Assembly: GCF_041435355.1 (NCBI RefSeq)
Contig: NZ_CP108442.1
Coordinates: 2,914,001-2,978,000 of the forward strand
Reading direction: 5' to 3'
Length of the DNA stretch: 64,000 bases
DNA from: Streptomyces sp. NBC_01276
GTDB lineage: Bacteria; Actinomycetota; Actinomycetes; Streptomycetales; Streptomycetaceae
This document shows positions 10,088 through 19,854 of this stretch, in pieces. Made by a program: the position numbers and the translations under genes. Positions within the stretch are counted from its first letter, which is position 1. Every line of letters begins with the position of its first letter. The notes under the pieces are model-generated. The model was not told the origin of the DNA, did no database searches, and saw only the letters and a program-made list of their open reading frames with translations.

Positions 10088-10335
10088 GCCCCCTCGACCG
10101 TAAGGAAGCCCAGGTCAGGGCGTTGCTGGAGGGGCCGCACCCCGCGGTACCGGCCGGTCTGGCGGCGGCCGCGGCGGCCCACGGCCGGCGGATGCTGCGC
10201 CGCCGCCGGGCGCTGCGCCGGTTCGGCTGGGCGGTGCTCTGCGCGGCGGCGCTGGCCTTCACGGTGTGGGCGGCGCTCACGCACCCCTGGGTCACGCCGC
10301 CCGCCGACGTGTCGCCGCCCCTGGAGGGCTGGTAG
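10084..10335 (+). CDS. Small membrane protein coupled to the sigma-like gene
   Basis: An 83-residue protein with a cytoplasmic helix-rich N-terminus (RKEAQVRALLEG), a very basic segment (RRMLRRRRALRRF), one transmembrane helix (GWAVLCAAALAFTVWAALT) and a short Pro-rich outside tail. The ATG overlaps the upstream stop by ATGA, so the two are translationally coupled. The size and topology would suit a membrane-tethered partner of the upstream sigma-like protein, but no zinc-binding anti-sigma motif is present. Function unknown. Confidence 0.7.
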   Translation: MSPLDRKEAQVRALLEGPHPAVPAGLAAAAAAHGRRMLRRRRALRRFGWAVLCAAALAFTVWAALTHPWVTPPADVSPPLEGW

Positions 10336-10387
10336 GCCTCCGGGGGCGGCGGGGGACGGCGGTCCCGGGGCCGGGGCCCCGGGGGAC

Positions 10388-11545
10388 CTAGCCCAGGGCC
10401 TGGGTGAGGTCCGCGATGAGGTCGTCGGCGTTCTCGATGCCGACGGAGACGCGGATCAGGTCCGCCGGGACCTCCAGGGCCGAGCCGGCCACCGAGGCGT
10501 GGGTCATCCGGCCCGGGTGCTCGATGAGGGACTCGACGCCGCCGAGGGACTCGGCGAGGGTGAAGATCCTGGTCCGGCCGCAGACCGCCACGGCCTCCTC
10601 CTCGCCGCCGGCGACCTGGAAGGAGACCATGCCGCCGAAGTTGCGCATCTGCTTGGCGGCGATCTCGTGGCCCGGGTGCTCGGGCAGGCCCGGGTAGAGG
10701 ACCTTGGTGACCTTCGGGTGGCGCTTGAGCACCTCGACGATCTTCGCTGCGTTCTCCGCGTGCCGGTCCATGCGCACGGCGAGGGTCTTGATGCCGCGCA
10801 GCACGACCCAGGAGTCGAAGGGCCCGGCGACCGCGCCCATCGCGTTCTGGTGGTAGGCGAGTTCCTCGCCGAGGGCCTCGTCGGCGGTGACGAGCGCGCC
10901 GCCGACGACGTCGGAGTGGCCGCCCATGTACTTGGTCAGCGAGTGCACGACCACGTCGGCGCCGAGCGCGAGGGGCTGCTGGAGGTAGGGGGACGCGAAG
11001 GTGTTGTCCACGACCAGCCTGGCGCCCGCCGAGCGCGCGATGCCGGCGATCATCTCGATGTCGGTGATGCCGAGCAGCGGGTTCGAGGGGGTCTCGACCC
11101 AGATGAGCTTGGTCTTCGGGGTCAGGGCCGCCCGCACGGAGTCCGCGTCGGAGGTGTCGGCCACCGACCACTCCACGCCCCAGCGGGAGACGACCTTCGC
11201 GAAGAGGCGGAAGGTGCCGCCGTAGGCGTCGTTGGGGATGACCACGTGGTCGCCCGGGGAGAGCAGCGTGCGCAGCAGGCAGTCCTCGGCGGCGAGCCCG
11301 GACGCGAAGGCGAGGCCGCGCCGGCCGCCCTCCAGCGCCGCGAGGTTCTCCTCCAGCGCGGTACGGGTGGGGTTGCCGCTGCGGCTGTACTCGTAGCCTT
11401 CGCGCAGTCCGCCCACACCGTCCTGCTTGTACGTGGACACCTGGTAGATCGGGGGCACGACCGCGCCGGTCCGCGGGTCCGCCGTGTTGCCCGCGTGGAT
11501 CGCGCGGGTCTCGAAGCTCTGGTGCTCGTGGCTGTCGTCGCTCAT
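10388..11545 (-). CDS. metB: Cystathionine gamma-synthase/gamma-lyase family enzyme
   Basis: A 385-residue Cys/Met-metabolism PLP enzyme. The Schiff-base lysine is Lys205 in HSLTKYMGGHSD; YSRSGNPTR and WVETPSNPLL are family signatures. Actinobacterial enzymes of this type join O-acylhomoserine and cysteine to cystathionine, and many also have gamma-lyase activity, so the direction cannot be fixed from sequence. It ends SLIEHPGRMTHASV...RVSVGIENADDLIADL as expected. The ATG at 11545 has no Shine-Dalgarno but has a TAGCAT box 7 bases upstream, suggesting a leaderless mRNA. Confidence 0.9.
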   Translation of the reverse strand: MSDDSHEHQSFETRAIHAGNTADPRTGAVVPPIYQVSTYKQDGVGGLREGYEYSRSGNPTRTALEENLAALEGGRRGLAFASGLAAEDCLLRTLLSPGDHVVIPNDAYGGTFRLFAKVVSRWGVEWSVADTSDADSVRAALTPKTKLIWVETPSNPLLGITDIEMIAGIARSAGARLVVDNTFASPYLQQPLALGADVVVHSLTKYMGGHSDVVGGALVTADEALGEELAYHQNAMGAVAGPFDSWVVLRGIKTLAVRMDRHAENAAKIVEVLKRHPKVTKVLYPGLPEHPGHEIAAKQMRNFGGMVSFQVAGGEEEAVAVCGRTRIFTLAESLGGVESLIEHPGRMTHASVAGSALEVPADLIRVSVGIENADDLIADLTQALG

Positions 11546-11558
11546 GGGGCAGATGCTA
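11546..11558 (-). promoter_or_regulatory. Predicted -10 box for a leaderless metB transcript
   Basis: On the minus strand TAGCAT (11553-11558) is followed by seven bases and then the metB ATG. This is the TANNNT-N6/7-start spacing expected when transcription begins at the start codon. Confidence 0.45.
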
Positions 11559-11673
11559 TGCCCCGGCCGGGCCGTGGTCCTCTTCCGGCCTGACGGTGCG
11601 CCGACGGGACGCTGACCGCGGCGGGGCCGGGGACATTCGCGTTTGCCCCGCCCGGTCTGGTTCGCTGGAGGGC

Positions 11674-12786
11674 ATGCAGATGATCTGGGTCCTGATGGGG
11701 CTCGCCCTGGCCGCGGCCATGACGTTCCAGTTCGTACGGGCCAGGCGCGGCGGTGGCGGCCCGCGGCTGGTCGCGCCCGGCAGCCCCGACGCCGCCGACC
11801 CCGCGGACTACGGCTTCGCGCGCCAGGAGGACCTGGACATCCGGGTGCCGGGGCCGGACCGGGACCTGATGGACGCCCTGGAGAACGTCCAGCGCACCGG
11901 CAGCTGGAAGGCCGCGTCCGCGCTGCTCGCCGGGACCCCGAAGGACGGCGAACGGCGCTGGCAGCGGGTACAGGCCTTCGGCGGGGCGGCCGCGCTGGAG
12001 CTCGTACGGCAGCCCGGGACCGGCGCGGTCTGGCTCAAGGCGTGGCGCCTGGAGCAGGAGAAGGACGCGGGCGGCGCCCAGGTGCACGCGGAGCTGCTGG
12101 TGCAGCAGGCGTGGCGGCACTCGGGCGGGGTGGGCTCCGACGACCACCGGATCATCGTGGAGGAGGCCCGCGACGCCTGCCGCAGGGCCGCCCTGCTGGC
12201 CCCGGGCGACCCGGTCCCCTTCATCACGGAGCTGGCGGTCGCGCGGGCGCTGGGGTACTCGGAGGCCGAGTTCGACGCGCTGTGGGCGAAGGTGATGGAC
12301 GTGGCCCCGGCCCACATGGGCGCGCACCTGGCGGCCCTGCAGTACTGGTGCGAGAAGTGGCACGGTTCGCGCGAGAAGGCCGACGCCTTCGCGCACGCGG
12401 CGGCGGCCCGCGCGCCGCAGGGCTCGCTCCTGGCGGCGCTCCCGCTCTTCGCGGTGTACGAGCACCTGCCGGACGTGGTCCTCGTGAGCAGCTTCTGGGA
12501 GAGCTCGGTCGTCACGCGGGCGGTGGAGGGCGCGCTGTACGCGGTGCACACGGCGCGGCCCGACGACCCGATGCTGGCGCACGTACGGCACCTGCTGCTG
12601 CTGTTCCTGGTGAACATGGAGCGGTGGGCGGAGGCGATGGAGCAGGTCCGGCACGTGGACGGCTGCGTGGGCGCCCTGCCGTGGTCGGCCTCGCAGGACC
12701 CGGCGGCCTCGTACGCGGTGTGCCGGGCCATGGCGGTGGCCGGCTACGAGGCCAACGGCGGCTCCCCGGCGACGCTCCCCCACTGA
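11674..12786 (+). CDS. N-terminally anchored helical protein of unknown function
   Basis: A 370-residue protein. The first 20 residues (MQMIWVLMGLALAAAMTFQFV) form a signal anchor followed by basic RARRGGGG, then a long alpha-helical domain rich in Ala, Glu and Trp that resembles TPR-like superhelices. Repeated W-A-E-A and F-A-H-A-A-A-A segments and many tryptophans are seen. I do not recognise a named family beyond a conserved Streptomyces hypothetical. The ATG at 11674 follows CTGGAGGGC. It is divergent from metB and followed 79 bp later by msrA in the same direction. Confidence 0.75.
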   Translation: MQMIWVLMGLALAAAMTFQFVRARRGGGGPRLVAPGSPDAADPADYGFARQEDLDIRVPGPDRDLMDALENVQRTGSWKAASALLAGTPKDGERRWQRVQAFGGAAALELVRQPGTGAVWLKAWRLEQEKDAGGAQVHAELLVQQAWRHSGGVGSDDHRIIVEEARDACRRAALLAPGDPVPFITELAVARALGYSEAEFDALWAKVMDVAPAHMGAHLAALQYWCEKWHGSREKADAFAHAAAARAPQGSLLAALPLFAVYEHLPDVVLVSSFWESSVVTRAVEGALYAVHTARPDDPMLAHVRHLLLLFLVNMERWAEAMEQVRHVDGCVGALPWSASQDPAASYAVCRAMAVAGYEANGGSPATLPH

Positions 12787-12865
12787 CGGTCCGCGGAACG
12801 GGCCCGGGGGCCGGGAATCCCACCCGGCCCCTGCCCGTTGAGACACGTACAAGGAGGGAATCCCC

Positions 12866-13534
12866 ATGTTCTCGTACCGCCGCACGCCCGAGCTGCCCAC
12901 CCGCGAGGAGGCCCTGAAGGGCCGCGCCCACGCGCAGTTCTCCCTGCCCGAGCGCCACACGGTCCTCGGCAACCCGCTCGCCGGCCCCTACCCGGCGCAC
13001 CTGGAGGTCGCCGACTTCGGCCTCGGCTGTTTCTGGGGCGCGGAGCGCAAGTTCTGGCAGACCCCGGGGGTGTGGACCACCCTCGCCGGCTACCAGGGCG
13101 GCTTCACCGAGAACCCGGAGTACGAGGAGGTGTGCTCGGGGCAGACCGGCCACACCGAGGTCGTCCGGGTGGTCTTCGACCCGGCGCTGGTCTCCTACGA
13201 GACGCTCCTGAAGCTGTTCTGGGAGTCCCACGACCCCACGCAGGGCTTCCGCCAGGGCAACGACGTCGGCACCCAGTACCGCTCGGCGCTCTACACCCAC
13301 TCCCCCGCCCAGCAGGCCACGGCGGAGGCCTCCCGCGACGCCTACCAGCGGGTCCTCACCTCCTCCGGCTACGGCGAGATCACCACGGCCGTCCTCCCGG
13401 CCTCGGACCGCCCCTTCTGGCCGGCGGAGCCGTACCACCAGCAGTACCTCGACAAGAACCCGGCGGGCTACTGCGGCATCGGCGGTACGGGCGTCTCCTG
13501 CCCGATCGGCATCGCCGGGGCGCCCGCGGAATGA
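12866..13534 (+). CDS. msrA: Peptide methionine-(S)-S-oxide reductase MsrA
   Basis: A 222-residue MsrA that repairs the S epimer of methionine sulfoxide in proteins and as the free amino acid. The catalytic motif GCFWG has Cys55. Downstream landmarks are [22 protein letters not shown], GHTEVV and [22 protein letters not shown]-terminal resolving cysteine pair lies in [13 protein letters not shown]. Length is typical for actinobacteria, with a 40-residue N-terminal extension. The ATG follows AAGGAGG at good spacing. Its stop overlaps the next start by four bases (ATGA). Confidence 0.95.
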   Translation: MFSYRRTPELPTREEALKGRAHAQFSLPERHTVLGNPLAGPYPAHLEVADFGLGCFWGAERKFWQTPGVWTTLAGYQGGFTENPEYEEVCSGQTGHTEVVRVVFDPALVSYETLLKLFWESHDPTQGFRQGNDVGTQYRSALYTHSPAQQATAEASRDAYQRVLTSSGYGEITTAVLPASDRPFWPAEPYHQQYLDKNPAGYCGIGGTGVSCPIGIAGAPAE

Positions 13535-14136
13535 GCGGCCCCCTCCTCCCCGACCCCGCGCACGAACGGCTGACCCGGCTCTGGCAGGCGCACCGGCCCG
13601 CCGGGCCGTGGCTGCCGTGGGACCTGAAGGCGGTGTACCAGGACCGCTGGGTGCGCTTCCACAGCCTGCCCGAGTCGAAGCGGTACGCGCAGGACGAGGC
13701 GGAGTACGCGGTCCTCCTCGACCGCTACAACACCGTCCTCGACGAGCTCTTCGGGGGCGGCGAGTGTTACGTGGTGACCACCGACTGGGCCGACCCGGCC
13801 GAGCCGACGCAGTGGTCGCACCACCGCCGTGCCCTCCACCCGGAGGGCACGGTGTGGACCACCCTGGACGAAACCGACGACCCGGATCCGGAGTGCCACA
13901 CCCGCTGGTACTTCTACGCCGACCGGCGCCGCTGGCAGCGCGGCGGCATCGACGCGCTGCTCCGCGCGGCCGCCGACGACAGCCTGCCCGGCGTCTTCGT
14001 CACGGACCCGGACCTCACCCGCATCCACCACCCGTACGACGGCGGCGCGGACGTCATCCTCCCCACCCCTGGGGAACGGGACCGGATGCGCGACCGGCAC
14101 TCCGCCTGGCTGTCCGCACACCCTTCGGGCTACTGA
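13531..14136 (+). CDS. Conserved hypothetical, possibly DUF3885-type, coupled to msrA
   Basis: A 201-residue soluble protein rich in Trp, Tyr, Asp and Arg ([52 protein letters not shown]). The layout, with an N-terminal segment on an [11 protein letters not shown] signature, a central beta-sheet region and a C-terminal W-Y-F-Y motif, reminds me of DUF3885 proteins, but I am not certain. No catalytic motif is evident. The ATG overlaps the msrA stop, so expression is coupled to MsrA. The reason for that link is unknown. Confidence 0.75.
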   Translation: MSGPLLPDPAHERLTRLWQAHRPAGPWLPWDLKAVYQDRWVRFHSLPESKRYAQDEAEYAVLLDRYNTVLDELFGGGECYVVTTDWADPAEPTQWSHHRRALHPEGTVWTTLDETDDPDPECHTRWYFYADRRRWQRGGIDALLRAAADDSLPGVFVTDPDLTRIHHPYDGGADVILPTPGERDRMRDRHSAWLSAHPSGY

Positions 14137-14140
14137 GCCC

Positions 14141-14171
14141 GCCGGGGCCCGGGGGCCGGACGGGCCCCGGC
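14141..14171. terminator. Convergent stem-loop terminator
   Basis: Ten-base inverted repeat GCCGGGGCCC / GGGCCCCGGC lying between the convergent stops at 14136 and 14193. Confidence 0.6.
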
Positions 14172-14192
14172 CCCGGCGATCCGGACGGTGCG

Positions 14193-15239
14193 TCAGATCG
14201 TCGCGGCGTCGATGACGAAGCGGTAGCGGACGTCGCTGGCCAGCACCCGCTCGTACGCCTCGTTGACCTGCTCGGCGGCGATCACCTCGATCTCGGCGCC
14301 CAGACCGTGCCCGGCGCAGAAGTCCAGCATCTCCTGGGTCTCGGCGATGCCGCCGATCATCGAGCCGGCGAGGGTCTTGCGGCCGCCGATGACGGAGAAC
14401 AGGTTCAGCGCGACCGGCTCCTCCGGGGCGCCGACGTTCACGAACGCGCCGCCGACCTTCAGCAGGCGCAGGTACTCGTCCAGCGGGAGCGGCGCCGAGA
14501 CGGTGGAGAGGATCAGGTCGAAGCTGCCGACGAGCTTCTCGAAGGTGGTCCCGTCGCTCGTCGCGTAGTAGTGGGAGGCGCCCAGCCGCAGGCCGTCCTC
14601 CTTCTTGCGCAGGCTCTGCGAGAGGACGGTGACCTCCGCGCCGAGTGCGTTCGCGATCTTCACGCCCATGTGGCCGAGGCCGCCGAGGCCGACGACGGCG
14701 ACCTTCTTGCCGGGGCCCGCCTGCCAGTGGCGCAGCGGGGAGTAGAGGGTGATGCCGGCGCACAGCAGCGGCGCGGCGACGTCGAGGGCGAGGCCGTCGG
14801 GGATGCGGAGGGTGTAGTTCTCGTCGACGACGACGTGGGTGGAGTAACCGCCGTACGTGGGCTCGCCGTTCCTGTCGACGGCGTTGTACGTGCCCGTGAT
14901 GCCCTCGGCGCAGTACTGCTCCTGGCCGGCGAGGCACTGCTCGCACGCGCGGCAGCTGTCGACGATGCAGCCGACGCCCACCCGGTCCCCGACCGCGAAC
15001 CTGGTGACGCCCGGGCCGACTTCGGCGACGACGCCGGCGATCTCGTGGCCCGGGACCATGGGGAAGATGCCCTCGCCCCAGCCGTCGCGGGCCTGGTGGA
15101 TGTCGGAGTGGCAGATGCCGGCGTACTTGATGTCGATGAGGACGTCGTGCTCGCCCACAGGGCGGCGCGGCACGGTGGTGCGCTCCAGCGGGGCCTTGGG
15201 GGCGGGGGCGGCGTAGGCGGCGACCTGGGTGACGGACAT
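14193..15239 (-). CDS. Zinc-dependent NAD(P) alcohol dehydrogenase (AdhC/CAD type)
   Basis: A 348-residue medium-chain dehydrogenase. The catalytic zinc ligands are Cys43 in [10 protein letters not shown] and the HE pair in PGHEIAGVV (residues 65-66). The structural zinc is held by Cys96, Cys99, Cys102 and Cys110. The Rossmann motif is [13 protein letters not shown]. The CHSDIH sequence and tail are those of the YahK/AdhC/cinnamyl alcohol dehydrogenase subfamily, which reduces aldehydes with NADPH. The physiological aldehyde is unknown. It is divergent from an XRE regulator at 15438, which may control it; the shared 198-bp region carries GGTGAACCTACC-type sequence but no clear palindrome. Confidence 0.9.
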   Translation of the reverse strand: MSVTQVAAYAAPAPKAPLERTTVPRRPVGEHDVLIDIKYAGICHSDIHQARDGWGEGIFPMVPGHEIAGVVAEVGPGVTRFAVGDRVGVGCIVDSCRACEQCLAGQEQYCAEGITGTYNAVDRNGEPTYGGYSTHVVVDENYTLRIPDGLALDVAAPLLCAGITLYSPLRHWQAGPGKKVAVVGLGGLGHMGVKIANALGAEVTVLSQSLRKKEDGLRLGASHYYATSDGTTFEKLVGSFDLILSTVSAPLPLDEYLRLLKVGGAFVNVGAPEEPVALNLFSVIGGRKTLAGSMIGGIAETQEMLDFCAGHGLGAEIEVIAAEQVNEAYERVLASDVRYRFVIDAATI

Positions 15240-15437
15240 GGGGGTGCTCTTTCCTCGGACGAGGACGCCGGGCCGGCCCGATCGGCGGGCCGCGGCGTCC
15301 GTGCTGCGATGGACGCCACGATGCCGCGCCGCGGGCGGGTGACCCAGCCCCCTGCCGAACCTAGGACCGGTGAACCTACCCCTGGCGGGGTCAGGCTCGG
15401 CCCCGCGTCCGGACCCCCCGGCGGGGATAATTTCGGT

Positions 15438-16355
15438 ATGGACCACCTTGATCAGCGTGCCGAACTGGGAGAGTTCCTGCGGACCCGCCGGGCCCGTCTG
15501 CGCCCGGAGGACGTGGGCCTGCCCGACTACGGGCGCCACCGCCGGGTACCGGGGCTGCGCCGTGAGGAGCTGGCCCAGCTGGCCGGGGTTTCGGTGGCGT
15601 ACTACACGCGCCTGGAGCAGGGGCACGGCCAGAACGTGTCCGCCGAGGTGCTGGACGCCATCGCGCGGGCGCTGCGCCTGGACGGCGCGGAGTCGGCGCA
15701 CCTGAACCACCTGGCGAGCCCGCGGACCCGCAACCGGCGCAGCCGGGCCCGGCGGCCGCAGCAGGTCCGGCCGGGGCTGCGTTCGCTGCTGGAGGCGATG
15801 GACGGGGTGCCGGCGTACCTGGTGGGGCGGCGGCAGGACGTCATCGGCTGGAACCCGCTCGCCGCGGCGGTCTTCGGGGACTTCGGGGCGCTGCCGCCGG
15901 CCGAGCGGAACCTGGTGCGGCTGGTGTTCCTGGATCCGGCGACGGCGGAGCTGTACGCGGAGTGGGAGTGCAGGGCGTGCGAGGTGGTCAGCAACCTGCG
16001 CATGTACGCCGGCCAGTTCCCGGACGACGAGCAGCTCTCGGCGCTGGTGGGTGAGCTGTCGGTGAAGAACGAGGAGTTCCGGCGGCTGTGGGCGGCGCAC
16101 ACGGTGGCGGACAACAAGACGCACGGGGTGAAGCGGCTGCGGCACCCGCTGGTGGGTGAGCTGTCGCTGTCGTTCGAGACGCTGACGCTGCCCGACGACC
16201 CGGCGCAGTTCCTGGTGACGTACCACGCAGAGCCGGGCTCGCCCTCGGCGGACGCGTTGCGGATGCTGTCGTCCTGGACTGCGCCGTCGCCGAGCGCCGC
16301 CGCGTCGGCGGCGTCCACGTCGGCCACGTCGGCGGCGGCCGAGCAGCCGGGCTGA
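15438..16355 (+). CDS. XRE-family regulator with MmyB-like ligand-binding domain
   Basis: A 305-residue regulator. The N-terminal HTH (about residues 8-80: [28 protein letters not shown]) belongs to the HTH_31 type that is very common in Streptomyces. The remainder (about residues 100-265, with [24 protein letters not shown]) is the MmyB-like PAS-related domain that binds small ligands such as fatty acids. It ends in an Ala/Ser-rich tail. The ATG at 15438 is used because longer reading runs backwards through the divergent alcohol dehydrogenase gene. Control of that gene is an inference from position. Confidence 0.9.
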   Translation: MDHLDQRAELGEFLRTRRARLRPEDVGLPDYGRHRRVPGLRREELAQLAGVSVAYYTRLEQGHGQNVSAEVLDAIARALRLDGAESAHLNHLASPRTRNRRSRARRPQQVRPGLRSLLEAMDGVPAYLVGRRQDVIGWNPLAAAVFGDFGALPPAERNLVRLVFLDPATAELYAEWECRACEVVSNLRMYAGQFPDDEQLSALVGELSVKNEEFRRLWAAHTVADNKTHGVKRLRHPLVGELSLSFETLTLPDDPAQFLVTYHAEPGSPSADALRMLSSWTAPSPSAAASAASTSATSAAAEQPG

Positions 16356-16432
16356 GGGGCGGGGCGCGGCCGGGCCGGGCCGGCTGCACGCGCCCCGCGT
16401 CCCGCGCCCGCCCCGCCGCCCCGCCCCACGCG

Positions 16433-17401
16433 TCAGAGCTTGAGCTGGAAGAGCCCCGCGTCGCGCTCGTGCCGGTAGCCGAGGGCTTCGTTCACGGCGC
16501 GCATCGGGGTGTTCTCGTCGGCCACGGTGGTGCCGACGCGGCGCAGCTCCGGGTGGCGGGCGGCGGCCTCGGCGAGCATCCGCAGCTTGACCGCCCGTCC
16601 CAGGCCGTGTCCCCGGTGCGCGGGGACGACGACGGTGTCGTACTGGAGGGCGCGCGGGCCGTGCGGGTCCGGCAGTACGAGCGCGGTGTACGCGGCGACC
16701 TCCCCGGCCGGGGTGACGGCCGCGACGACGGTGATGTCCCCGCCCCGGTCCAGGACCAGCTGCTGCGCGGCGTGCACCCGCTCGGGCGTCCAGGTCGGGA
16801 ACTGCTCGTCGCTGTCGCCGCTCGGGGCGTCCTCCATGGCCGCGTGGGCGACGGCGGTGGCCGGGGCCCAGGCGTCGGGGACCAGGCCGGGCCAGGTCAG
16901 GAGCTCGTAGCCGGGAGTGTCGGGGACCTCGGGGGCGGCCTGCGGGAGTTCCTGGACGTACCAGCCGATCGGCAGCACGTTCTCGAAGCCGAGGGACTCG
17001 GCGAAGGCCTGGCCGGGGCCGCCGATGTCGGCGACGGTGGCGACGGAGGTGCGGCCCTGCTCCCGCAGTTCCTCACGGATCCGCTGCCACAGGGCCGTGC
17101 CCACCCCCCGCCGGCGCGCGTCGGGCCGTACGGTCAGCTCCTCCAGGAACGCGGTGTGCGTGTTGCCCGGTTCGGTGAAGAGCATCAGGGACGCGTGCCC
17201 GTCGCCGTCCTCGGTGACCCAGTGGCACAGCCGGCCGCGGACGGGTGTCACGCGCAGCCGCCCGGCGGCCTCCACCCGGGCGGGCGGGGGCAGGCCGGGC
17301 AGGGCCGCGGCGTCGGCGGCGTGGGCGGCGACCTGGACCGCCCACCAGGCGTCCACCTCGTCGTCGGTCGGGGGAACGGACAGCATGTGGATCTTCGTCA
17401 T
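16433..17401 (-). CDS. Tandem GNAT acetyltransferase
   Basis: A 322-residue protein with two GNAT folds. The first (about residues 1-155) has the acetyl-CoA loop [14 protein letters not shown]. The second (about residues 165-322) has [18 protein letters not shown] followed by [13 protein letters not shown], the usual end of such domains. Both loops keep the R/Q-x-x-G-x-G/A pattern, so both may bind acetyl-CoA. The architecture recalls MshD (mycothiol synthase), but MshD residues are not clearly matched, so the substrate is left open. The ATG is preceded by TAGGGT and six bases, suggesting a leaderless transcript. Confidence 0.85.
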   Translation of the reverse strand: MTKIHMLSVPPTDDEVDAWWAVQVAAHAADAAALPGLPPPARVEAAGRLRVTPVRGRLCHWVTEDGDGHASLMLFTEPGNTHTAFLEELTVRPDARRRGVGTALWQRIREELREQGRTSVATVADIGGPGQAFAESLGFENVLPIGWYVQELPQAAPEVPDTPGYELLTWPGLVPDAWAPATAVAHAAMEDAPSGDSDEQFPTWTPERVHAAQQLVLDRGGDITVVAAVTPAGEVAAYTALVLPDPHGPRALQYDTVVVPAHRGHGLGRAVKLRMLAEAAARHPELRRVGTTVADENTPMRAVNEALGYRHERDAGLFQLKL

Positions 17402-17413
17402 ACCCGGACCCTA
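17402..17413 (-). promoter_or_regulatory. Predicted -10 box for a leaderless GNAT transcript
   Basis: Minus-strand TAGGGT (17408-17413) lies six bases before the GNAT start codon and no Shine-Dalgarno is present. Confidence 0.4.
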
Positions 17414-17434
17414 GGCCGTGCCCGACCGGTCCGT

Positions 17435-18112
17435 TCAGGGGTTTTCGGTGATGGTCACCCTGCCGTGCCGGATGGTTGCCAGGCGGGGTGCCCGGCGGGC
17501 GAGGGCGCTGTCGTGGGTGACCATCACGAAGGTCAGCCCGTGCTCCTTCCAGAGCCCTTCCAGCAGGTCCATGATCTCGTCGCGCATGGATTCGTCGAGG
17601 TTGCCGGTGGGCTCGTCGGCGAGCAGCACCTTGGGCTTCTTGACGAGTGCCCGCGCGATGGCGACGCGCTGCTGCTGGCCGCCGGACATCTCGCCGGGCA
17701 GGTGGCCCATCCGCTCGCCCAGCCCCACCGACTCCAGGGCCTCGGCGGCCCGTGCGCGCCGCTCGCCGGCCTTCAGGCCGAGGGGGACGAGGGCCGTCTC
17801 GACGTTCTCCTGGGCGGTGAGCGTCGGGATGAGGTTGAAGGACTGGAAGACGAAGCCGATGTTCTCGGCGCGGACCCGGGTCAGGCGGGCCTCGGAGACG
17901 GTGGCCAGGTCGAGTCCGTCGAGGACGACCTGTCCCGTCGTGGGCCGGTCGAGCGCGCCGAGCATCTGGAGCAGGGTGGACTTGCCGCCGCCGGTGGGTC
18001 CCTGGATGACGAGCCGGCCGCCGTCCTCGATGGTCAGGTCGACGCCGGCGAGCGCGTCGATGGTTTCCTTGCCGCGCCGGTAGCGCTTGGTGACTCCGGT
18101 GAGCTGGTACAT
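17435..18112 (-). CDS. ABC transporter ATP-binding subunit (MacB/LolD type)
   Basis: A 225-residue ATPase of the LolD/MacB/FtsE class. Walker A is GPTGGGKST (residues 38-46), slightly unlike the usual GPSGSGKST. The signature is MSGGQQQRVAIARAL, Walker B is VLLADEPTGNLD, and the switch His is in MVTHD. The ATG at 18112 has GAGGGAA upstream; a further in-frame start at 18148 lacks one. It is followed in the transport unit by the FtsX-like permease upstream at 18220-19716. Such pairs export peptides, lipids or antibiotics, or transmit mechanical signals to cell-wall hydrolases. Confidence 0.92.
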   Translation of the reverse strand: MYQLTGVTKRYRRGKETIDALAGVDLTIEDGGRLVIQGPTGGGKSTLLQMLGALDRPTTGQVVLDGLDLATVSEARLTRVRAENIGFVFQSFNLIPTLTAQENVETALVPLGLKAGERRARAAEALESVGLGERMGHLPGEMSGGQQQRVAIARALVKKPKVLLADEPTGNLDESMRDEIMDLLEGLWKEHGLTFVMVTHDSALARRAPRLATIRHGRVTITENP

Positions 18113-18219
18113 CTGGTTCCCTCGGTTGCTGTGGAGGTACGCGGCCACGTGCGTGGCCCGTACGGACGGGCGCGGACGGGCGCGCCGGCGTCGGTGGCCG
18201 GCGCGGGCCGCCGTGCGGG

Positions 18220-19716
18220 CTACTCGACGCGGCGCAGGGCGTCCGCGGGCCGCAGCCGGGAGGCGCGCCAGCCGCCGAAGCCGCCCGCGACGAGGCCTCC
18301 GGCCACCGCGAGGGCGACGGCCAGGCCGATGGTGGCGAGCGAGACGGGAGCGGTGAGCGCCACGTCCACGGCCTTTCCGGCCGCCTGGCGGGCGGCGCCG
18401 CCGAACATCCGGCCTCCGCCGCGCCCCCCGCGGCCGCCGCCCCCGCCCGCGAGCTGCGCGGTGAGGCTGGGGCTGACGGCGGTGATCGCGTAGGCGGCGG
18501 CGAGTCCGACGCCGATCCCGAGCACTCCGCCGATCAGGCCGTTGACCAGGGCTTCTCCGGCGACCTGGCGGGTGACGCGGCTGCTCTTCCAGCCGAGCGC
18601 CTTGAGGGTGCCGAACTCCCTGACCCGGCGGGAGACGGCGGAGGAGGTGAGCAGGCCGGCGACGAGGAAGGCCGCGGCGAGGACGGCGTACGAGAGCCAG
18701 GTGCCGACGGTGGAGGCCAGCGAGGAGGCCGTGGAGAGGGAGCCGGAGACGGTGTCCGCGAGGTCGGCGGAGGTGGTGACCGTGGTGTCGGGGACGTTCT
18801 TCTGGATGGCCTGCTTGACGGAGCCGATGGCCTGGGAGTCCTTCGCCTGGACGTAGACCGTGGTGATCTTGTCGGCCGCCCCGGCCAGGGTCTGGGCCTG
18901 CTTGAGCGGGACGTAGACGTTGGCGGTGGCGTCGCCGCTGTCGGCGGTGGCGATGCCGATGACCTTGAACGGGGTGTTCTTGATGGTCAGCGTGGCGTCC
19001 ACGGCGAGCTTGTTCTGGCTCGCGTACGCGCTGTCCACGACGGCGACGGCGGTGTCCGTTTCGCCGGCCTGGAAGGTGCGACCGGAGGTGATCTTGGAGG
19101 TGGTGAGCGGGCCGAGCGCGGGGTGCGCCACGTCCGCACCGTAGACGGAGAAGGAGTTGACGTCGAAGTTCGCACCGCCGCCCTCGACCGTCCCGCCCTG
19201 GCCGGCGCCCGCGCCGCCCTGGCCGCCCGCCCCGCCGCGGCCGCCGCCGTTGCCGCCGTTGCCGCCGCCCTGGGAGTGCCGCAACTCGCCCCGCTTGAAC
19301 TGGCCGTTGACCTTCATCACCTGGAGGCTGAGGCCGCCCACCGCCTGCGCGACCCCGTTCTGGCCGGACACCTTGCCGACCGTGGCCGCGTCGAGGGTCT
19401 GGAAGCCCTGCGGCATCACGATGTCGTGGCTCTGCTCGGCGTCGGCGTTCGCGTCGCCGTCGCCCTTGGCGTCGAACTGGAAGCGGGGCCTGCCGGGTTG
19501 CCCGTTCTCGCCCGGCGGGGTCTGGGCCTTGGTGACGGTCATGTCCGTGCCGAGGCCGTAGAGCGACTGGAGGACCTTGCCCTGGGCGGCGTTCATGCCC
19601 GCCGAGACGGAGGTGACCACGATGACGAGGGCGATGCCGAGGGCGAGCCCGGAGGCGACGACGAGCGCGGCCTTCCGGCGGCGGCGCAACTCGCGCCGGA
19701 GGTAGGTGAAGAACAT
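18220..19716 (-). CDS. FtsX/MacB-like ABC permease with large extracytoplasmic domain
   Basis: A 498-residue permease. Helix 1 (ALVVASGLALGIALVIVVTSVSA) is followed by an outside MacB_PCD-type domain of about 280 residues that contains a Gly/Asn/Gln-rich linker (GGGNGGNGGGRGGAGGQ). Three further helices follow, the first after VGTWLSYAVLAAAFLVAGLL. The FtsX signature VREFGTLKALGWKSSRVTRQV is between helices 2 and 3. A second Gly-rich loop (GGGGGRGGRGGGRMFGG) splits the last helices. The ATG at 19716 (MFFTYLRREL) is preferred; an in-frame GTG at 19737 would add seven residues. It forms an exporter with the ATPase at 17435. Confidence 0.88.
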   Translation of the reverse strand: MFFTYLRRELRRRRKAALVVASGLALGIALVIVVTSVSAGMNAAQGKVLQSLYGLGTDMTVTKAQTPPGENGQPGRPRFQFDAKGDGDANADAEQSHDIVMPQGFQTLDAATVGKVSGQNGVAQAVGGLSLQVMKVNGQFKRGELRHSQGGGNGGNGGGRGGAGGQGGAGAGQGGTVEGGGANFDVNSFSVYGADVAHPALGPLTTSKITSGRTFQAGETDTAVAVVDSAYASQNKLAVDATLTIKNTPFKVIGIATADSGDATANVYVPLKQAQTLAGAADKITTVYVQAKDSQAIGSVKQAIQKNVPDTTVTTSADLADTVSGSLSTASSLASTVGTWLSYAVLAAAFLVAGLLTSSAVSRRVREFGTLKALGWKSSRVTRQVAGEALVNGLIGGVLGIGVGLAAAYAITAVSPSLTAQLAGGGGGRGGRGGGRMFGGAARQAAGKAVDVALTAPVSLATIGLAVALAVAGGLVAGGFGGWRASRLRPADALRRVE

Positions 19717-19783
19717 GCGGCCGAAATTAGGCGGCACCCCTGATGGCCGGATAAGGCCAGGGTAAGAGTCCCATGAGAAGAAA

Positions 19784-19827
19784 AGACGGACGGCGGGGAG
19801 CCCGTGTGGGGCTTCCCGCCGTCCGTC
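19784..19827 (-). terminator. Strong terminator after the L,D-transpeptidase gene
   Basis: Twenty-base inverted repeat with a single G-U-type mismatch and a four-base loop, lying 28 bp beyond the L,D-transpeptidase stop and just ahead of the FtsX-like permease. It separates the two minus-strand units. Confidence 0.85.
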
Positions 19828-19854
19828 TCACGCGTCGGACCAGGTCGGTTCGGC

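Noticed and set aside
13608..16355. A 915-codon open frame on the plus strand
   Set aside because: Most of it is the antisense of the alcohol dehydrogenase gene and of the 13531 gene in another frame; only its last 305 codons (from 15438) are the real XRE regulator. High-GC DNA leaves such antisense frames open.
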